Shown here: positions 1 through 7,586 of the stretch, piece after piece
Layout: each line of letters starts with the position of its first letter
Position numbering within the stretch: the first letter of the stretch is position 1
NCBI GenBank assembly: GCA_964550935.1
Contig: CAZKBB010000033.1
Location: 1-30,142, forward strand
Source: JBCBSP01 sp964550935
GTDB lineage: Bacteria > Pseudomonadota > Alphaproteobacteria > Caulobacterales > Maricaulaceae
Direction of reading: 5' to 3'
DNA: 30,142 bases
The notes under the pieces: model-generated
Database searches by the model: none
Told to the model about the DNA's origin: nothing
Seen by the model: only the letters and a program-made list of their open reading frames with translations
Made by a program: the position numbers and the translations under genes

Positions 1-1210
1 CGTACTTCTCGTAGACGTACTGGATCACCTCCTCGCGGCGCTCGTGCTCGAAGTCCACGTCGATATCGGGCGGCTCGCCGCGTTCGGCCGAGACGAAGCG
101 CTCGAACAACAGATCGATCTTGGAGGGATCGACCTCGGTGACCCCAATCGCGAAGCAGACCGCGGAGTTCGCCGCCGAGCCGCGTCCCTGGCACAAAATC
201 CCCTGCGAGCGCGCGAAGCGCACGAGGTCGTAGACGGTCAGGAAATACGGCGCGTAGTCGAGCTCTTCGATCAGATCGAGTTCGCGCGCGATGGCGTGCG
301 CGACCTTGGCGGGCGCGCCGCCGGGATAGCGCCGCGCCGCGCCCTCGCGCGCCAGGCGGCGCAGCGTCTCGATCGGGGTCTCGTTCTCCCCGATCACCTC
401 GTCTGGATATTCATAGACCAGCTCGTCCAGGGTGAAGGTGATCCGGCGCGCCAGCTCGGCCGCGCGCGCCACCGCGCCGGCGTGCCCTGGAAACAGCCGG
501 CGCATCTCTTCAGGCGGCTTCAAGTGCCGCTCCGCGTTGGCCTCCAGGCGACGGCCCGCCTCATCAATGCGCACATGCTCGCGGATGCAGGTCACCACGT
601 CCTGCAGCGCGCGGCGTTCGGGCGCGTGATAGAGCGCATCGGTGATCGCCACGGTCTGAAGGCCCCAGTCCTCGGCGAGCCGTGCGCGCACTGAGAGCCG
701 CGCGCCGTCGCGCCCGTCGAAGCGGCGCACCAGCGCCAGATGCACCGGGCTTTCGCAGCGCGAAATCAGACCTTGCGCGGCGCGGCGCCAGTCCGGATCG
801 ATCGCCTCGGCGTCCTCGCCCGGCGGGATCAGGATCAGAACCTGCGCCTCTCCAAGGGCCGGGCCGATCTCATGGACCGCGATGCGTCCCTCGCGCTCGC
901 CGCGCTCGATATCGGTGCGGAAGTTCGCATCGGTCAGAAAGCGCGACAGCCGGGCGTAGGCCGCGCGGGTTTGCGGCAGGCAGACCAGCTCCACCCCCTC
1001 CACCGTGACCAGGCGCGCGCCGACGAGCAGCTTCACGCCGTGCTCCTTGGCGGCGATGTGGGCGCGCACCACGCCGGCCAGCGTGTTGCGGTCGGCGACC
1101 GCGATCGCGTCGAGCCCGAGCGCGGCGGCGGCCTCGACCATCTCGTGGGGATGGCTGGCGCCGCGCAGGAAGGAGAAGTTCGTCGCCGCAGCGAGTTCGG
1201 CGTAGGCCAT
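1..1210 (-). CDS. dnaE2: Error-prone DNA polymerase DnaE2 (ImuC), N-terminal part; runs off the left edge
   Basis: This is the first ~403 codons of a C-family polymerase. The protein begins MAYAELAAATNFSFLRGAS, the start of the PHP domain. Further on are GILCQGRGSAANSAVCF and the catalytic-palm stretch RGEPPDIDVDFEHERR, which carries the DID metal-binding aspartates. The start ATG at 1210 has a GAGGGGA-type ribosome site and lies 11 nt after the imuB stop, so it is the third gene of the SOS cassette. In the family, DnaE2 carries out translesion synthesis with ImuA and ImuB and depends on ImuB for clamp contact. The reading frame is open to base 1 with no stop. The beginning MAYAELAAATNFSFLRGAS and the third position after imuA-imuB point to DnaE2 rather than replicative DnaE1. 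Confidence 0.96.
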   Translation of the reverse strand, partial: MAYAELAAATNFSFLRGASHPHEMVEAAAALGLDAIAVADRNTLAGVVRAHIAAKEHGVKLLVGARLVTVEGVELVCLPQTRAAYARLSRFLTDANFRTDIERGEREGRIAVHEIGPALGEAQVLILIPPGEDAEAIDPDWRRAAQGLISRCESPVHLALVRRFDGRDGARLSVRARLAEDWGLQTVAITDALYHAPERRALQDVVTCIREHVRIDEAGRRLEANAERHLKPPEEMRRLFPGHAGAVARAAELARRITFTLDELVYEYPDEVIGENETPIETLRRLAREGAARRYPGGAPAKVAHAIARELDLIEELDYAPYFLTVYDLVRFARSQGILCQGRGSAANSAVCFAIGVTEVDPSKIDLLFERFVSAERGEPPDIDVDFEHERREEVIQYVYEKY

Positions 1211-1221
1211 GGCGCTTCCCC

Positions 1222-2766
1222 TCACCCGGCCCCGTGGACGAACCAGCGCGGCGCGGCCGTCTCGCGCCCGTAAAGCCCCTCGCGGTAGAGCCAGAAGCGT
1301 CGCCCGGCCTCGGTCTCCACGTGGAAATAGTCCCGCGTGCGCCCCGGCCCCTCGCCGGGCCTGGCGCGCCACCATTCCGGAGCGAGGCGCTCGGGCCCGT
1401 CCGCGCGCGTGACGCGGTGGCGCACCTTGCGCCAGGTGAACTGGCGCGGCGGGCCGTCGGGGATCTCCGCGACCGCCTCGGCCGGTTCGGGCCGGTCCAG
1501 CATGAGCAGCGGGCGCGGCTCGCGCCGCTTCGGCCAGGGCTCCGGGCGCGCATCGAAACCTGACCAGACCCCGGCGCGTTCGGGCATGTGGCTGTCGCCC
1601 GGCCTGGCGCTGGCGAGCGCATCCTCGCCCAGGCGCGCGCGCAGGCGGTCGGCGAGCGCGGTCCAGTCCGCCCCGCGCCCGGGCGCGGGGCCGGCGAGAT
1701 CGCCCTGGGCGTCGCTCAGCGGTTCGGCGAGCGCGGCGGCGGCCTCGATCAGGTCGACGCCGAAGCCGATATCGATCCCGGCGCGCTCCAACCGCTCCTT
1801 GACGAGGCGGGAGAGATGGCGCGCGTCCCGGCTCGCCATGGCCGCGCCCACCACCAACGAGCGGCTCGCCCCGTCGACCCGGTAGAGCGTGACGCGCAGG
1901 CGCGTGGCGCCGAGGCTTTCGCGCTCCAGGCGCCGGCACAGCCCCGACACGGCCTCCTCCGCCCCGGCGAGCACGCCGTCCAGCGTCTGGCGCGCCTCGG
2001 CGAAGCGGGCGCGCGCGCGCAGCGCAGCGGCCGGCTGAAGCGGGTCGAGCGCCTCGCGCTCCACGCCCATCGCCTGGTCGAGCCGGCGCACCGCGGCCTC
2101 GCCGAAGCGCGCGGCCAGGCGCGCGCGGGGAACCGTTAAAAGCTCGCCGACCCGCTTCAGCCCGAAGCGGGAGAGCTTCGCGGCGACCTCCGGCTCAAGG
2201 CGCAGCGACCAGACCGGCAAGGGCTGGATCACGCCGCGCACCTGATCGGTCTGGATAAAGCCGGACCCGGCCCGGCGCGCCTCGGTGCGAGAGAGCGCCC
2301 AGGCGAGCCCGATCGTGGGCGCGGCCGCGGCGCAAGCCTCCAGCCCCAGCGCGCGGGTCTCGCTCACCAAACGCTCGAGCAGCCGGTCCTCGCCCCCGAA
2401 CACGCGCGCGCAGCCGGTGATGTCCAGAAGCACGCCGTCGAGACCCGGCGCGCCGGGGTCGGCCGCGGTCCAGGGCGAGACCCGACCGCACCAGCGTGCA
2501 AAGCGCACCAGCGCGGCGCGGTCCCCGTCCGGGTCGGCCGGGCGCGCGTCGAGCCTCGGGCACAGCGCGCGCGCGTCGGCTACGCCCAGGCCTGCGTGCA
2601 ACCCCTCCGCCTCGGCGCGGGCGGTCAGCGCGTGGATGCGCTCCCCGCCCGCCCCGGCCAGGGTGAGCACGCGCGGCGCCTCATCCGGCCGCGCGCCGGA
2701 CGTGTTCGCCAGGGCGAGCCGGTCGGTCGGCCATCGGGGCAGGCTGAGAGCTGCGAAACGCTTCAT
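1222..2766 (-). CDS. imuB: ImuB, catalytically inactive Y-family polymerase-like protein
   Basis: The 514-residue protein begins MKRFAALSLPRWPTDRLAL, the usual ImuB start. It has the Y-family-like stretch VLLDITGCARVFGGEDRLLERL, where active DinB proteins carry acidic catalytic residues that I do not see here. This is typical of ImuB, which acts as a scaffold linking DnaE2 and ImuA to the sliding clamp and does not polymerise. The ATG at 2766 sits 86 nt inside the imuA frame, and a GTGGAG ribosome site precedes it. The stop at 1222 is 11 nt from dnaE2. The pair's overlap means imuB is probably translationally coupled to imuA. The C-terminal clamp-binding peptide could not be assigned with confidence. 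Confidence 0.95.
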   Translation of the reverse strand: MKRFAALSLPRWPTDRLALANTSGARPDEAPRVLTLAGAGGERIHALTARAEAEGLHAGLGVADARALCPRLDARPADPDGDRAALVRFARWCGRVSPWTAADPGAPGLDGVLLDITGCARVFGGEDRLLERLVSETRALGLEACAAAAPTIGLAWALSRTEARRAGSGFIQTDQVRGVIQPLPVWSLRLEPEVAAKLSRFGLKRVGELLTVPRARLAARFGEAAVRRLDQAMGVEREALDPLQPAAALRARARFAEARQTLDGVLAGAEEAVSGLCRRLERESLGATRLRVTLYRVDGASRSLVVGAAMASRDARHLSRLVKERLERAGIDIGFGVDLIEAAAALAEPLSDAQGDLAGPAPGRGADWTALADRLRARLGEDALASARPGDSHMPERAGVWSGFDARPEPWPKRREPRPLLMLDRPEPAEAVAEIPDGPPRQFTWRKVRHRVTRADGPERLAPEWWRARPGEGPGRTRDYFHVETEAGRRFWLYREGLYGRETAAPRWFVHGAG

Positions 2767-3499
2767 CGCTCCACTCGATCACGTGATCTTCAGGCGGCGC
2801 GCCGCGCGCGCGCTCCAGAACGGCCCGCCAGCGCGGCGCGGCGAGACCGGGCAGTCCGCCCGCCCCGGTCCAGGGCGCGGGCGGGCTTGAAACCGGCGCC
2901 ACGCGCCAGCGCGTCAACGCCGCGCTCGCCTCGGCCCGGTCATGGGCGCGCACCGCGAACAGGCACGAGCCCGCGCGCGCGGCCGCGGCGTGCAGACGCT
3001 TCGAGGCGGTCAGGTCATAGGCGCCCGCGGCGCCGATCCGGCCGAGCACGAGCGCGCCGGCCTTCAGCGCCTCCTCCATCGCCCAGAGCGCGTCGCGCGC
3101 GTCGCGCGCCTCCACCCGGGCCACGCGCGCCGGCTCCAGCCCGCGCCGGGCGAGCCCGTCAGGGCACGGCGCACCGAAATCGAGCCGCGGCTCGCCGCGC
3201 GCGCCGACCCACACGATCGGGCGATCGCCCGGCAGGGCGGCGAGCTGCAGCGCGGCGAAGGCGAGCGCGCCGGGCCCGTCGAGATAGGCCTCCGGCCGCG
3301 CCTCATGCAGACCAGCCTTGGCCCGCCAGCGCGCGGTGGGATCGCACGCCTCCAGCCCTGAGTTCTGCGAGGTCCGCGGCGCCAAACGCGCCGGCGCCTC
3401 AAAGCGCGCGCCTTCGGCCTCAAGGGCGCCGATGCGAGCCTTTAACTCTTTGATGCAGGTCTGCTTTTGGGCGCCGGACCAAGCCTGCGCGCGGCTCAT
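2681..3499 (-). CDS. imuA: ImuA, RecA-fold SOS mutagenesis accessory protein
   Basis: This is a 272-residue protein whose N-terminal helix (IKELKARIGALEAEG) and end (HVIEWSDEAF) match the ImuA pattern. Between them is a degenerate RecA-like core (PIVWVGARGEPRLDFGAP, then GALVLGRIGAAGAYDLTASKRLHAAA). I see no intact Walker A motif. In Caulobacter-type bacteria ImuA works with ImuB and DnaE2 in damage-induced mutagenesis. The start ATG at 3499 has a strong AGGAGG at 3506-3511. The gene is first in the operon, directly downstream of the LexA box. Its 3' end overlaps imuB by 86 nt, long for a coupled overlap, but both termini look family-like. Confidence 0.93.
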   Translation of the reverse strand: MSRAQAWSGAQKQTCIKELKARIGALEAEGARFEAPARLAPRTSQNSGLEACDPTARWRAKAGLHEARPEAYLDGPGALAFAALQLAALPGDRPIVWVGARGEPRLDFGAPCPDGLARRGLEPARVARVEARDARDALWAMEEALKAGALVLGRIGAAGAYDLTASKRLHAAAARAGSCLFAVRAHDRAEASAALTRWRVAPVSSPPAPWTGAGGLPGLAAPRWRAVLERARGAPPEDHVIEWSDEAFRSSQPAPMADRPARPGEHVRRAAG

Positions 3500-3532
3500 G
3501 CTTCGCCTCCTCGATCCCGTCGCCTGACACTT

Positions 3533-3547
3533 GTTCTATTTTTGTTC
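3533..3547 (-). promoter_or_regulatory. LexA (SOS) box upstream of imuA
   Basis: GTTC at 3533-3536, seven bases, then GTTC at 3544-3547: exactly the alphaproteobacterial LexA pattern GTTC-N7-GTTC (GAAC-N7-GAAC read on the imuA strand). It sits 34-48 nt upstream of the imuA start and overlaps the likely -10 element, so LexA binding would block transcription of imuA-imuB-dnaE2. Confidence 0.93.
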
Positions 3548-3566
3548 TCATACGCAGGAGAGTCAA
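3538..3566 (-). promoter_or_regulatory. Probable imuA promoter
   Basis: On the minus strand a -35-like TTGACT (3561-3566) is followed after 17 bases by AAAAAT (3538-3543). That is 5/6 and 4/6 against sigma-70 consensus. The -10 lies inside the LexA box, the expected geometry for an SOS-repressed promoter. Assigned by eye. Confidence 0.55.
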
Positions 3567-3571
3567 GCGGC

Positions 3572-4027
3572 TCAATCGGGCGCACTCGGCAGCACGCGCT
3601 GCGGGCCGGGTCCGGCGCGGCCCATCTCGTCGCCGGGATTATAGAGCGCGCAGTGCTCCAGCGAGAGGCAGCCGCAGCCGATGCACCCGTCCAGCCGGTC
3701 GCGCATGCGCTCCAGCGCAGTGATGCGCGCCTCGAGCCGCGCGCGGATCGCGGCGGAAATCTTCGACCAGTCCTTCGCGGTGGGCGTGCGGCTCTGGGGC
3801 AGACCGGCGAGCGCGTCTGCGATTTCGGCCAGGCTGAGCCCCAGCTTCTGCGCGATCAGGATGAAGGAGAGCCGTCGGATCTCCGAGCGGGCGAAGCGCC
3901 GCCGCCCGCCTGAGTCGCGCACGGCGCGCACCAGGCCCTTTTCTTCATAGAAGCGCACCGCGGACACCGCGAGCCCGGCGCGGCGCGCCACCGCGCCGAT
4001 GGGCAGCATGGGATCGGCGCGCGCCAT
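3572..4027 (-). CDS. soxR: SoxR-type redox-sensing MerR-family activator
   Basis: This is a 151-residue protein. Its N-terminal MerR winged helix is LPIGAVARRAGLAVSAVRFYEEKGL with RRRFARSEIRRL. A dimerisation helix (~80-113) follows, then the [2Fe-2S] ligand motif CIGCGCLSLEHC, with cysteines 115, 118, 120 and 126 in the CX2CXCX5C spacing that defines SoxR. In this family, oxidation of the cluster by redox-cycling compounds turns on transcription from an over-long promoter spacer. The ATG at 4027 is chosen over upstream in-frame codons because AAGGAG (4035-4040) precedes it and the MerR fold starts at once. The gene is divergent from the questin-oxidase-like gene, with a SoxR box in the 118-bp gap. 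Confidence 0.95.
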   Translation of the reverse strand: MARADPMLPIGAVARRAGLAVSAVRFYEEKGLVRAVRDSGGRRRFARSEIRRLSFILIAQKLGLSLAEIADALAGLPQSRTPTAKDWSKISAAIRARLEARITALERMRDRLDGCIGCGCLSLEHCALYNPGDEMGRAGPGPQRVLPSAPD

Positions 4028-4063
4028 GGCGGTCTCCTTCGCAGCTGCGAAAAACATCCTTGA

Positions 4064-4081
4064 CCTCAAGTTAGCTTGAAC
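4064..4081 (+). promoter_or_regulatory. SoxR box between soxR and the divergent gene
   Basis: The sequence CCTCAAGTTAGCTTGAAC is a near-palindrome that differs only slightly from the classical SoxR operator CCTCAAGTTAACTTGAGG. A -35-like TTGACC (4060-4065) overlaps its left edge and points toward the plus-strand gene at 4146. This is the MerR-type arrangement in which the operator fills the spacer. The expected -10 after a 19-base spacer (4085-4090, CAGCCT) is poor, so the exact promoter is uncertain. The operator match itself is strong. Confidence 0.88.
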
Positions 4082-4145
4082 TTGCAGCCTGCGCCAGATC
4101 AGCCCCTCCCGCGATCGGGGGCGGCGCTTGTGACAGGAGAGTCCG

Positions 4146-5258
4146 ATGAGCGAGCTAAGCCTCATTTCCGCCCTCAAGACCGCGCGTCTGCGCTTCGTCC
4201 GTCCGCACGGTGAGCCCGACCCGCTGGACGCCGCGCTCACGCGCCTGGCCGGCTGCGCGCCGCGCGTCGCCGGCGGCGGCTTCATCCATCTGCCGATGGT
4301 GCTGGAGACGCTCGACGCGAACGGGCTGGCCTGGCGCATCCCCGAGACGCTGCGCCAGGCGCTGCAGGAGGGCGAGCTGCAACCCGCCCCGCCCCTGAGC
4401 GCGCCCCTTCGCGCCGACGGGGCCCGCGACGCCGGCGCCCATGGCGACGAGACGCGCTACGCCGACTGGCGGGTCTTCTTTCTGGAACGCATCGCCGCGG
4501 ACGGATGGCGCGAGCGCCTTGCTGAGACCGCGGCGGCCTTCGCCGCCTCGGCGCAGTCGGCGGCGTGCCATGTACTGATCCGCACCGCCCACGCCGCGCG
4601 CGCCCTGTCGCGACGGGACACGCCGGCGCGGCGCGGCGAACTCGCGAGCGCGCTGGCCAGCTGGGCGGCGATGCACAAGCCGCCCGCGCGCGAGCGCGCT
4701 GAACCGCGCGGCGATCTGGACCCGGCCGAGGCGCTCGCGCTGATCGCCGACGGCGAGCCCGGCGCGGCGCTGAGCGAGGGCTCCATCAGCGCGGGGATCA
4801 AGGCCGGCGCAGCGGCGCCGGGCGTCGCCGAGGCGCTCGCGCGCGCAGATCTCTCAGGTCCGGTGGAGGCGGCCGCGGACCGGGTGCTCGCCGCCTTCGC
4901 GCCGCTGTTCCTGACCCGAGCGGTCGACGCCTATACCGCGCTTGTTTTCACCCATGCGATCACGGGCGTCACCGCCGCGCGCCGCCTCGCCCCCTTCGTC
5001 GATGAGGCTGCGGCGCGCCGGCTCCTGTTCGAGGCGTTCGAAGCCGGCGCTGCGATGAAGGCGGGCTTCGCCGCGCACCCGATCGAGCCCGCCGAAGGCG
5101 CGGCGCCGCGCCCGAAAAGCGCCGTGGCGCGCGCGGCCTCCGGCGGCGCGGCGCACGCGATCAAGCTGGCCGACGCCCTGACCGAGGCGTACGCGCGCAC
5201 CGGCGATGCGGTCTTCGCCGAAGCCTGCGAGCGGGGGATCGCGCTGCTCGACGGGTGA
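4146..5258 (+). CDS. Questin-oxidase-like (DUF4243) protein, putative SoxR target
   Basis: This 370-residue soluble, alanine-rich protein has no signal peptide. I assign it to the questin oxidase-like family from HVLIRTAHAARAL (~140-152), followed by ELASALASWAAMHK, then HAITGVTAARRL (~262-273) and LLFEAFEAGAAMKAGFAAHP near the end. The one characterised relationship I recall is fungal questin oxidase, which opens the ring of an anthraquinone. Bacterial members are essentially undescribed. AGGAGA lies 5-10 nt before the ATG. The only gene it shares a regulatory region with is soxR, and the SoxR box is in its promoter region, so a role in modifying redox-cycling quinones is a reasonable inference. 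The substrate is unknown. Confidence 0.75.
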   Translation: MSELSLISALKTARLRFVRPHGEPDPLDAALTRLAGCAPRVAGGGFIHLPMVLETLDANGLAWRIPETLRQALQEGELQPAPPLSAPLRADGARDAGAHGDETRYADWRVFFLERIAADGWRERLAETAAAFAASAQSAACHVLIRTAHAARALSRRDTPARRGELASALASWAAMHKPPARERAEPRGDLDPAEALALIADGEPGAALSEGSISAGIKAGAAAPGVAEALARADLSGPVEAAADRVLAAFAPLFLTRAVDAYTALVFTHAITGVTAARRLAPFVDEAAARRLLFEAFEAGAAMKAGFAAHPIEPAEGAAPRPKSAVARAASGGAAHAIKLADALTEAYARTGDAVFAEACERGIALLDG

Positions 5259-5285
5259 GCGCGCCCGCGCCATAAGGCGAGCGTG

Positions 5286-5753
5286 ATGGTCGTGCTTCTG
5301 CTTTCGCTGGCGCTGGGGGTCGCGCTCGTCGCGCTCGCCGTGATCGATGCGCGCACGCTGCGCCTGCCCGATGCGATCACCCTGCCGCTGATCGGGGGCG
5401 GGTTCGCGGCGGCCTGGGCGCTGGACATGCCTCTGCGAGCGCATGCGATCGGCGCAGGCCTCGGCTATCTGGGTTTCGTCGCGCTGGAGCTGGCCTATGC
5501 GCGCCTGCGCGGCCGGGCGGGGCTGGGGCGCGGGGATGCGAAGCTGCTCGCCGCCGGGGGCGCGTGGTGCGGCGTACTCGCCCTTCCCGTGATCCTGCTG
5601 GCCGCGAGCGCGACCGGGCTCGCCCTCGTCCTGGCGCTGCGCCTGACGGGCCGGCGCGTCGAGCAGGTGGCGTTCGGGCCGTTCCTCGCGCTCGCGATCG
5701 CGCTGGGATGGGCGCTGGTGGTGAGCGGCGCCTGGCCGCCGGGACGGGTTTAG
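5286..5753 (+). CDS. Short prepilin peptidase (A24 family, GxGD aspartyl protease), GspO/CpaA-like
   Basis: This is a 155-residue polytopic membrane protein. The two catalytic aspartates of type IV prepilin peptidases are visible: D21 in AVIDARTLRLPDAI and D84 in the GRGDAKLLAAGG motif. Hydrophobic segments lie at about 2-20, 30-47, 55-72, 95-115 and 130-150. It lacks the N-terminal cytoplasmic methyltransferase domain and zinc cysteines of full-length GspO/PilD (~280 residues), so it resembles CpaA-type enzymes. It is convergent with the gsp operon and overlaps its last gene by a few bases. It is therefore the obvious candidate to cleave GspG/H/I/J/K. The start is ATG 5286 or the adjacent GTG 5283; the two cannot be separated. 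Confidence 0.87.
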   Translation: MVVLLLSLALGVALVALAVIDARTLRLPDAITLPLIGGGFAAAWALDMPLRAHAIGAGLGYLGFVALELAYARLRGRAGLGRGDAKLLAAGGAWCGVLALPVILLAASATGLALVLALRLTGRRVEQVAFGPFLALAIALGWALVVSGAWPPGRV

Positions 5754-6346
5754 CCGCGCGTGCGGCCGGGCGCCTCGACCGCGCCGCCGGCGCGCCCGTC
5801 ATAACCGCGGCAAGCGCGCACCCCGATCACCGGGCGCACGGTCTCCGTGCCCGAGCGCTCGCGCACGCGCGCCACCGCACGCTCGATGCGCGGGCCCGAG
5901 GGGGTCGTCTCGCCGATCTCTCCGCTGACGGTGAAGGTGCGCCCGGTCTCGCGATGCAGATAGAGCCGGCGGAAATCGTCGCCCTGGATGAAGTCCGCGC
6001 GCTGGCTCGGCACGCCCATGCGGTGGATGTCTCCGTCATGGACCGCCTCGGCCCGACGCTCCTGTTCGTTCTCGAACAGGACCAGGCGATGGGGCGGGGT
6101 CGCGGTCCAGAAGAACAGCCCGCACGCTCCCGGCTGCAGGGTTTGCGGCGGCAGGGCCTCGCCCGGCTCCACGTTCGGCGCGTCCGGGGTGGAGGCGATC
6201 GGCTGCGGCGCGCGCGTCGGCGTCGTGCTCGCCCCACGCGCCGGCGCGCTGGCCGGTTCGGGCCACTGGCCCGGCGCATAGCCCGGCACGGCGCAGGCCG
6301 CGAGCCCGGCCGCGAACGAGACGGCGATCAGAGCGCGCGCGATCAT
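5750..6346 (-). CDS. Hypothetical lipoprotein, last gene of the gsp operon
   Basis: This is a 198-residue protein with a lipoprotein signal: MIARALIAVSFAAGLAAC, lipobox LAAC with the acylated cysteine at 18. A proline/threonine-rich linker (~19-65) is followed by a compact domain containing CGLFFWTATPPHRLVLFENE and a late cysteine (VIGVRACRGY). The ATG overlaps the gspN stop (ATGA), so it is co-translated with the T2SS genes. I do not recognise the family. By position it could be a pilotin-like factor for GspD or another T2SS accessory lipoprotein, but this is inference. It overlaps the convergent peptidase gene by four bases. Confidence 0.8.
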   Translation of the reverse strand: MIARALIAVSFAAGLAACAVPGYAPGQWPEPASAPARGASTTPTRAPQPIASTPDAPNVEPGEALPPQTLQPGACGLFFWTATPPHRLVLFENEQERRAEAVHDGDIHRMGVPSQRADFIQGDDFRRLYLHRETGRTFTVSGEIGETTPSGPRIERAVARVRERSGTETVRPVIGVRACRGYDGRAGGAVEAPGRTRG

Positions 6347-7080
6347 CGATAGGCCCCTTCCGTGCTCAAGGTCCACGTCCCGCCCGCCTCCTCGAAACCG
6401 AGCGCGATCAGGACCGGCTCAACCCGGCGTTCGCCCGCGCGCGCGGTCGCGTCGAGCGCCCATCCGTCCGCGCCGAGACGCAAGCGCCCGGTGACCGACA
6501 GCGCGGCGCTTTCGCCGTCGTAATGCACCGCAAGGGACGTTCCCGCGCAAGCCAGCGTTCCGGCGAGCGCGGGCAGCGCGACATCGTAGGCCTCTCCGAT
6601 CGCGACGAGCACGGCCGAGCGCACTCGGCCCTCCGCCTCCACGCAGCCGTCCTGGCGGTCGAAGACGACGCGGTCGATCTCGAAGCTCACGGTCTCGGCT
6701 GCGCCCGCGGGCAGGCCCGCCCCTCCGGGCAGGCGGTCGAACCGGGCCGTCCCGGCGGCGTCGATCAGCGCAAGGCGGCCGCGGCGCGCATCCACCAGGC
6801 CGTACGCTGCGACGCCGTCCCCGCGCGCTGAGACGTCGAGGCGCGCCGTCCCGGTCAGAAGCGGCCAGGCGCGCAAGTCCGCCTGCACCCGCTCCAGCCG
6901 CACGCCCGCAGCGCTCACCCCGTGAAGCTCGGCGTTCCAGACCGGGCCGTGGACAAGCTCGGCGCCGACCCCGGCCGGCCGCGCGGCCAGGTCGAATGCA
7001 GCGCGCGCGGGCAGGAAGACGATCGCGGCGATCGCGAAGACCGCCGCGAACAGAGCGATGAGGGCGATCGGCCGGCTCAT
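6343..7080 (-). CDS. gspN: Type II secretion protein GspN
   Basis: This is a 245-residue protein with one N-terminal membrane segment (LIALFAAVFAIAAIVFLPA) and a beta-rich periplasmic part. It includes GVGAELVHGPVWNAELHGV, the typical GspN stretch near the N-terminus (GPVWNAEL resembles GTVWSG in relatives). ATG 7080 overlaps the gspM stop by four bases; upstream in-frame extension is ignored because it runs through gspM. GspN is an optional inner-membrane component of unknown precise role found at the end of some gsp operons. The assignment rests on the GPVWNAEL pattern plus position. Confidence 0.85.
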   Translation of the reverse strand: MSRPIALIALFAAVFAIAAIVFLPARAAFDLAARPAGVGAELVHGPVWNAELHGVSAAGVRLERVQADLRAWPLLTGTARLDVSARGDGVAAYGLVDARRGRLALIDAAGTARFDRLPGGAGLPAGAAETVSFEIDRVVFDRQDGCVEAEGRVRSAVLVAIGEAYDVALPALAGTLACAGTSLAVHYDGESAALSVTGRLRLGADGWALDATARAGERRVEPVLIALGFEEAGGTWTLSTEGAYR

Positions 7081-7586
7081 CCCGCGCCCCGCGCCAGAAG
7101 GATCTGCGCGCGCACGCGCCCGTCGCCCTCCGCGTCGAGCGTCAGGCGCGAGACCGCGATATTCTCCTCGCGCGCCAGCTCGGCCAGCCACTCCACAAGC
7201 CGGTCGCCGCGTACATTGTCCATCCACACGGTCAGGCGCCCGGTCTCGTCAGGGCGCACACGGGTGATGGCGAGGCCGGAGTCTTCAGCGCTGCGGCCCA
7301 CGACGGTGCGCAGCGGGCGGCTGGGCGCCGTCCCGCCCCCGTCCTCGGCGCGCGCGGCGAGTCGGCGATGAAGCACGATGCCGGAGACCAGCTCGCGATG
7401 GGCCTCCACGGCGGCCTCGTAGCGCGCGCGCTCGGCGTCGCGATAGGCCGCGGCCGGCGCCAGCACGCCCTGCCAGACGATCAGGCCGGCGAGCAGGACG
7501 GCCGCCGCTGCGATCAGTCCCTGCTCGCGCGGGGTGCGCTCGATCCAGAGCCGGCGCGGCTGGGCTAGAAGCTCCTCGCGGGTCAT
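7077..7586 (-). CDS. gspM: Type II secretion protein GspM
   Basis: This 169-residue bitopic protein has a short cytoplasmic tail (RRLWIERTPREQGLIA) and one membrane segment (~24-44). A coiled periplasmic helix (AAYRDAERARYEAAVEAHRELV) follows, with a C-terminal ferredoxin-like part (WMDNVRGDRLVEWLAELAREENIAVSRLTLD). The WLAELAREENI region matches the GspM signature. GspM forms the inner-membrane assembly platform with GspL and GspF. Four-base overlaps with gspL upstream and gspN downstream show tight coupling. Confidence 0.92.
   Translation of the reverse strand: MTREELLAQPRRLWIERTPREQGLIAAAAVLLAGLIVWQGVLAPAAAYRDAERARYEAAVEAHRELVSGIVLHRRLAARAEDGGGTAPSRPLRTVVGRSAEDSGLAITRVRPDETGRLTVWMDNVRGDRLVEWLAELAREENIAVSRLTLDAEGDGRVRAQILLARGAG

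Noticed and set aside
44..694. 216-codon open frame on the plus strand at the left edge
   Set aside because: Antisense to dnaE2, whose PHP and palm motifs can be read without a stop across 1-1210.
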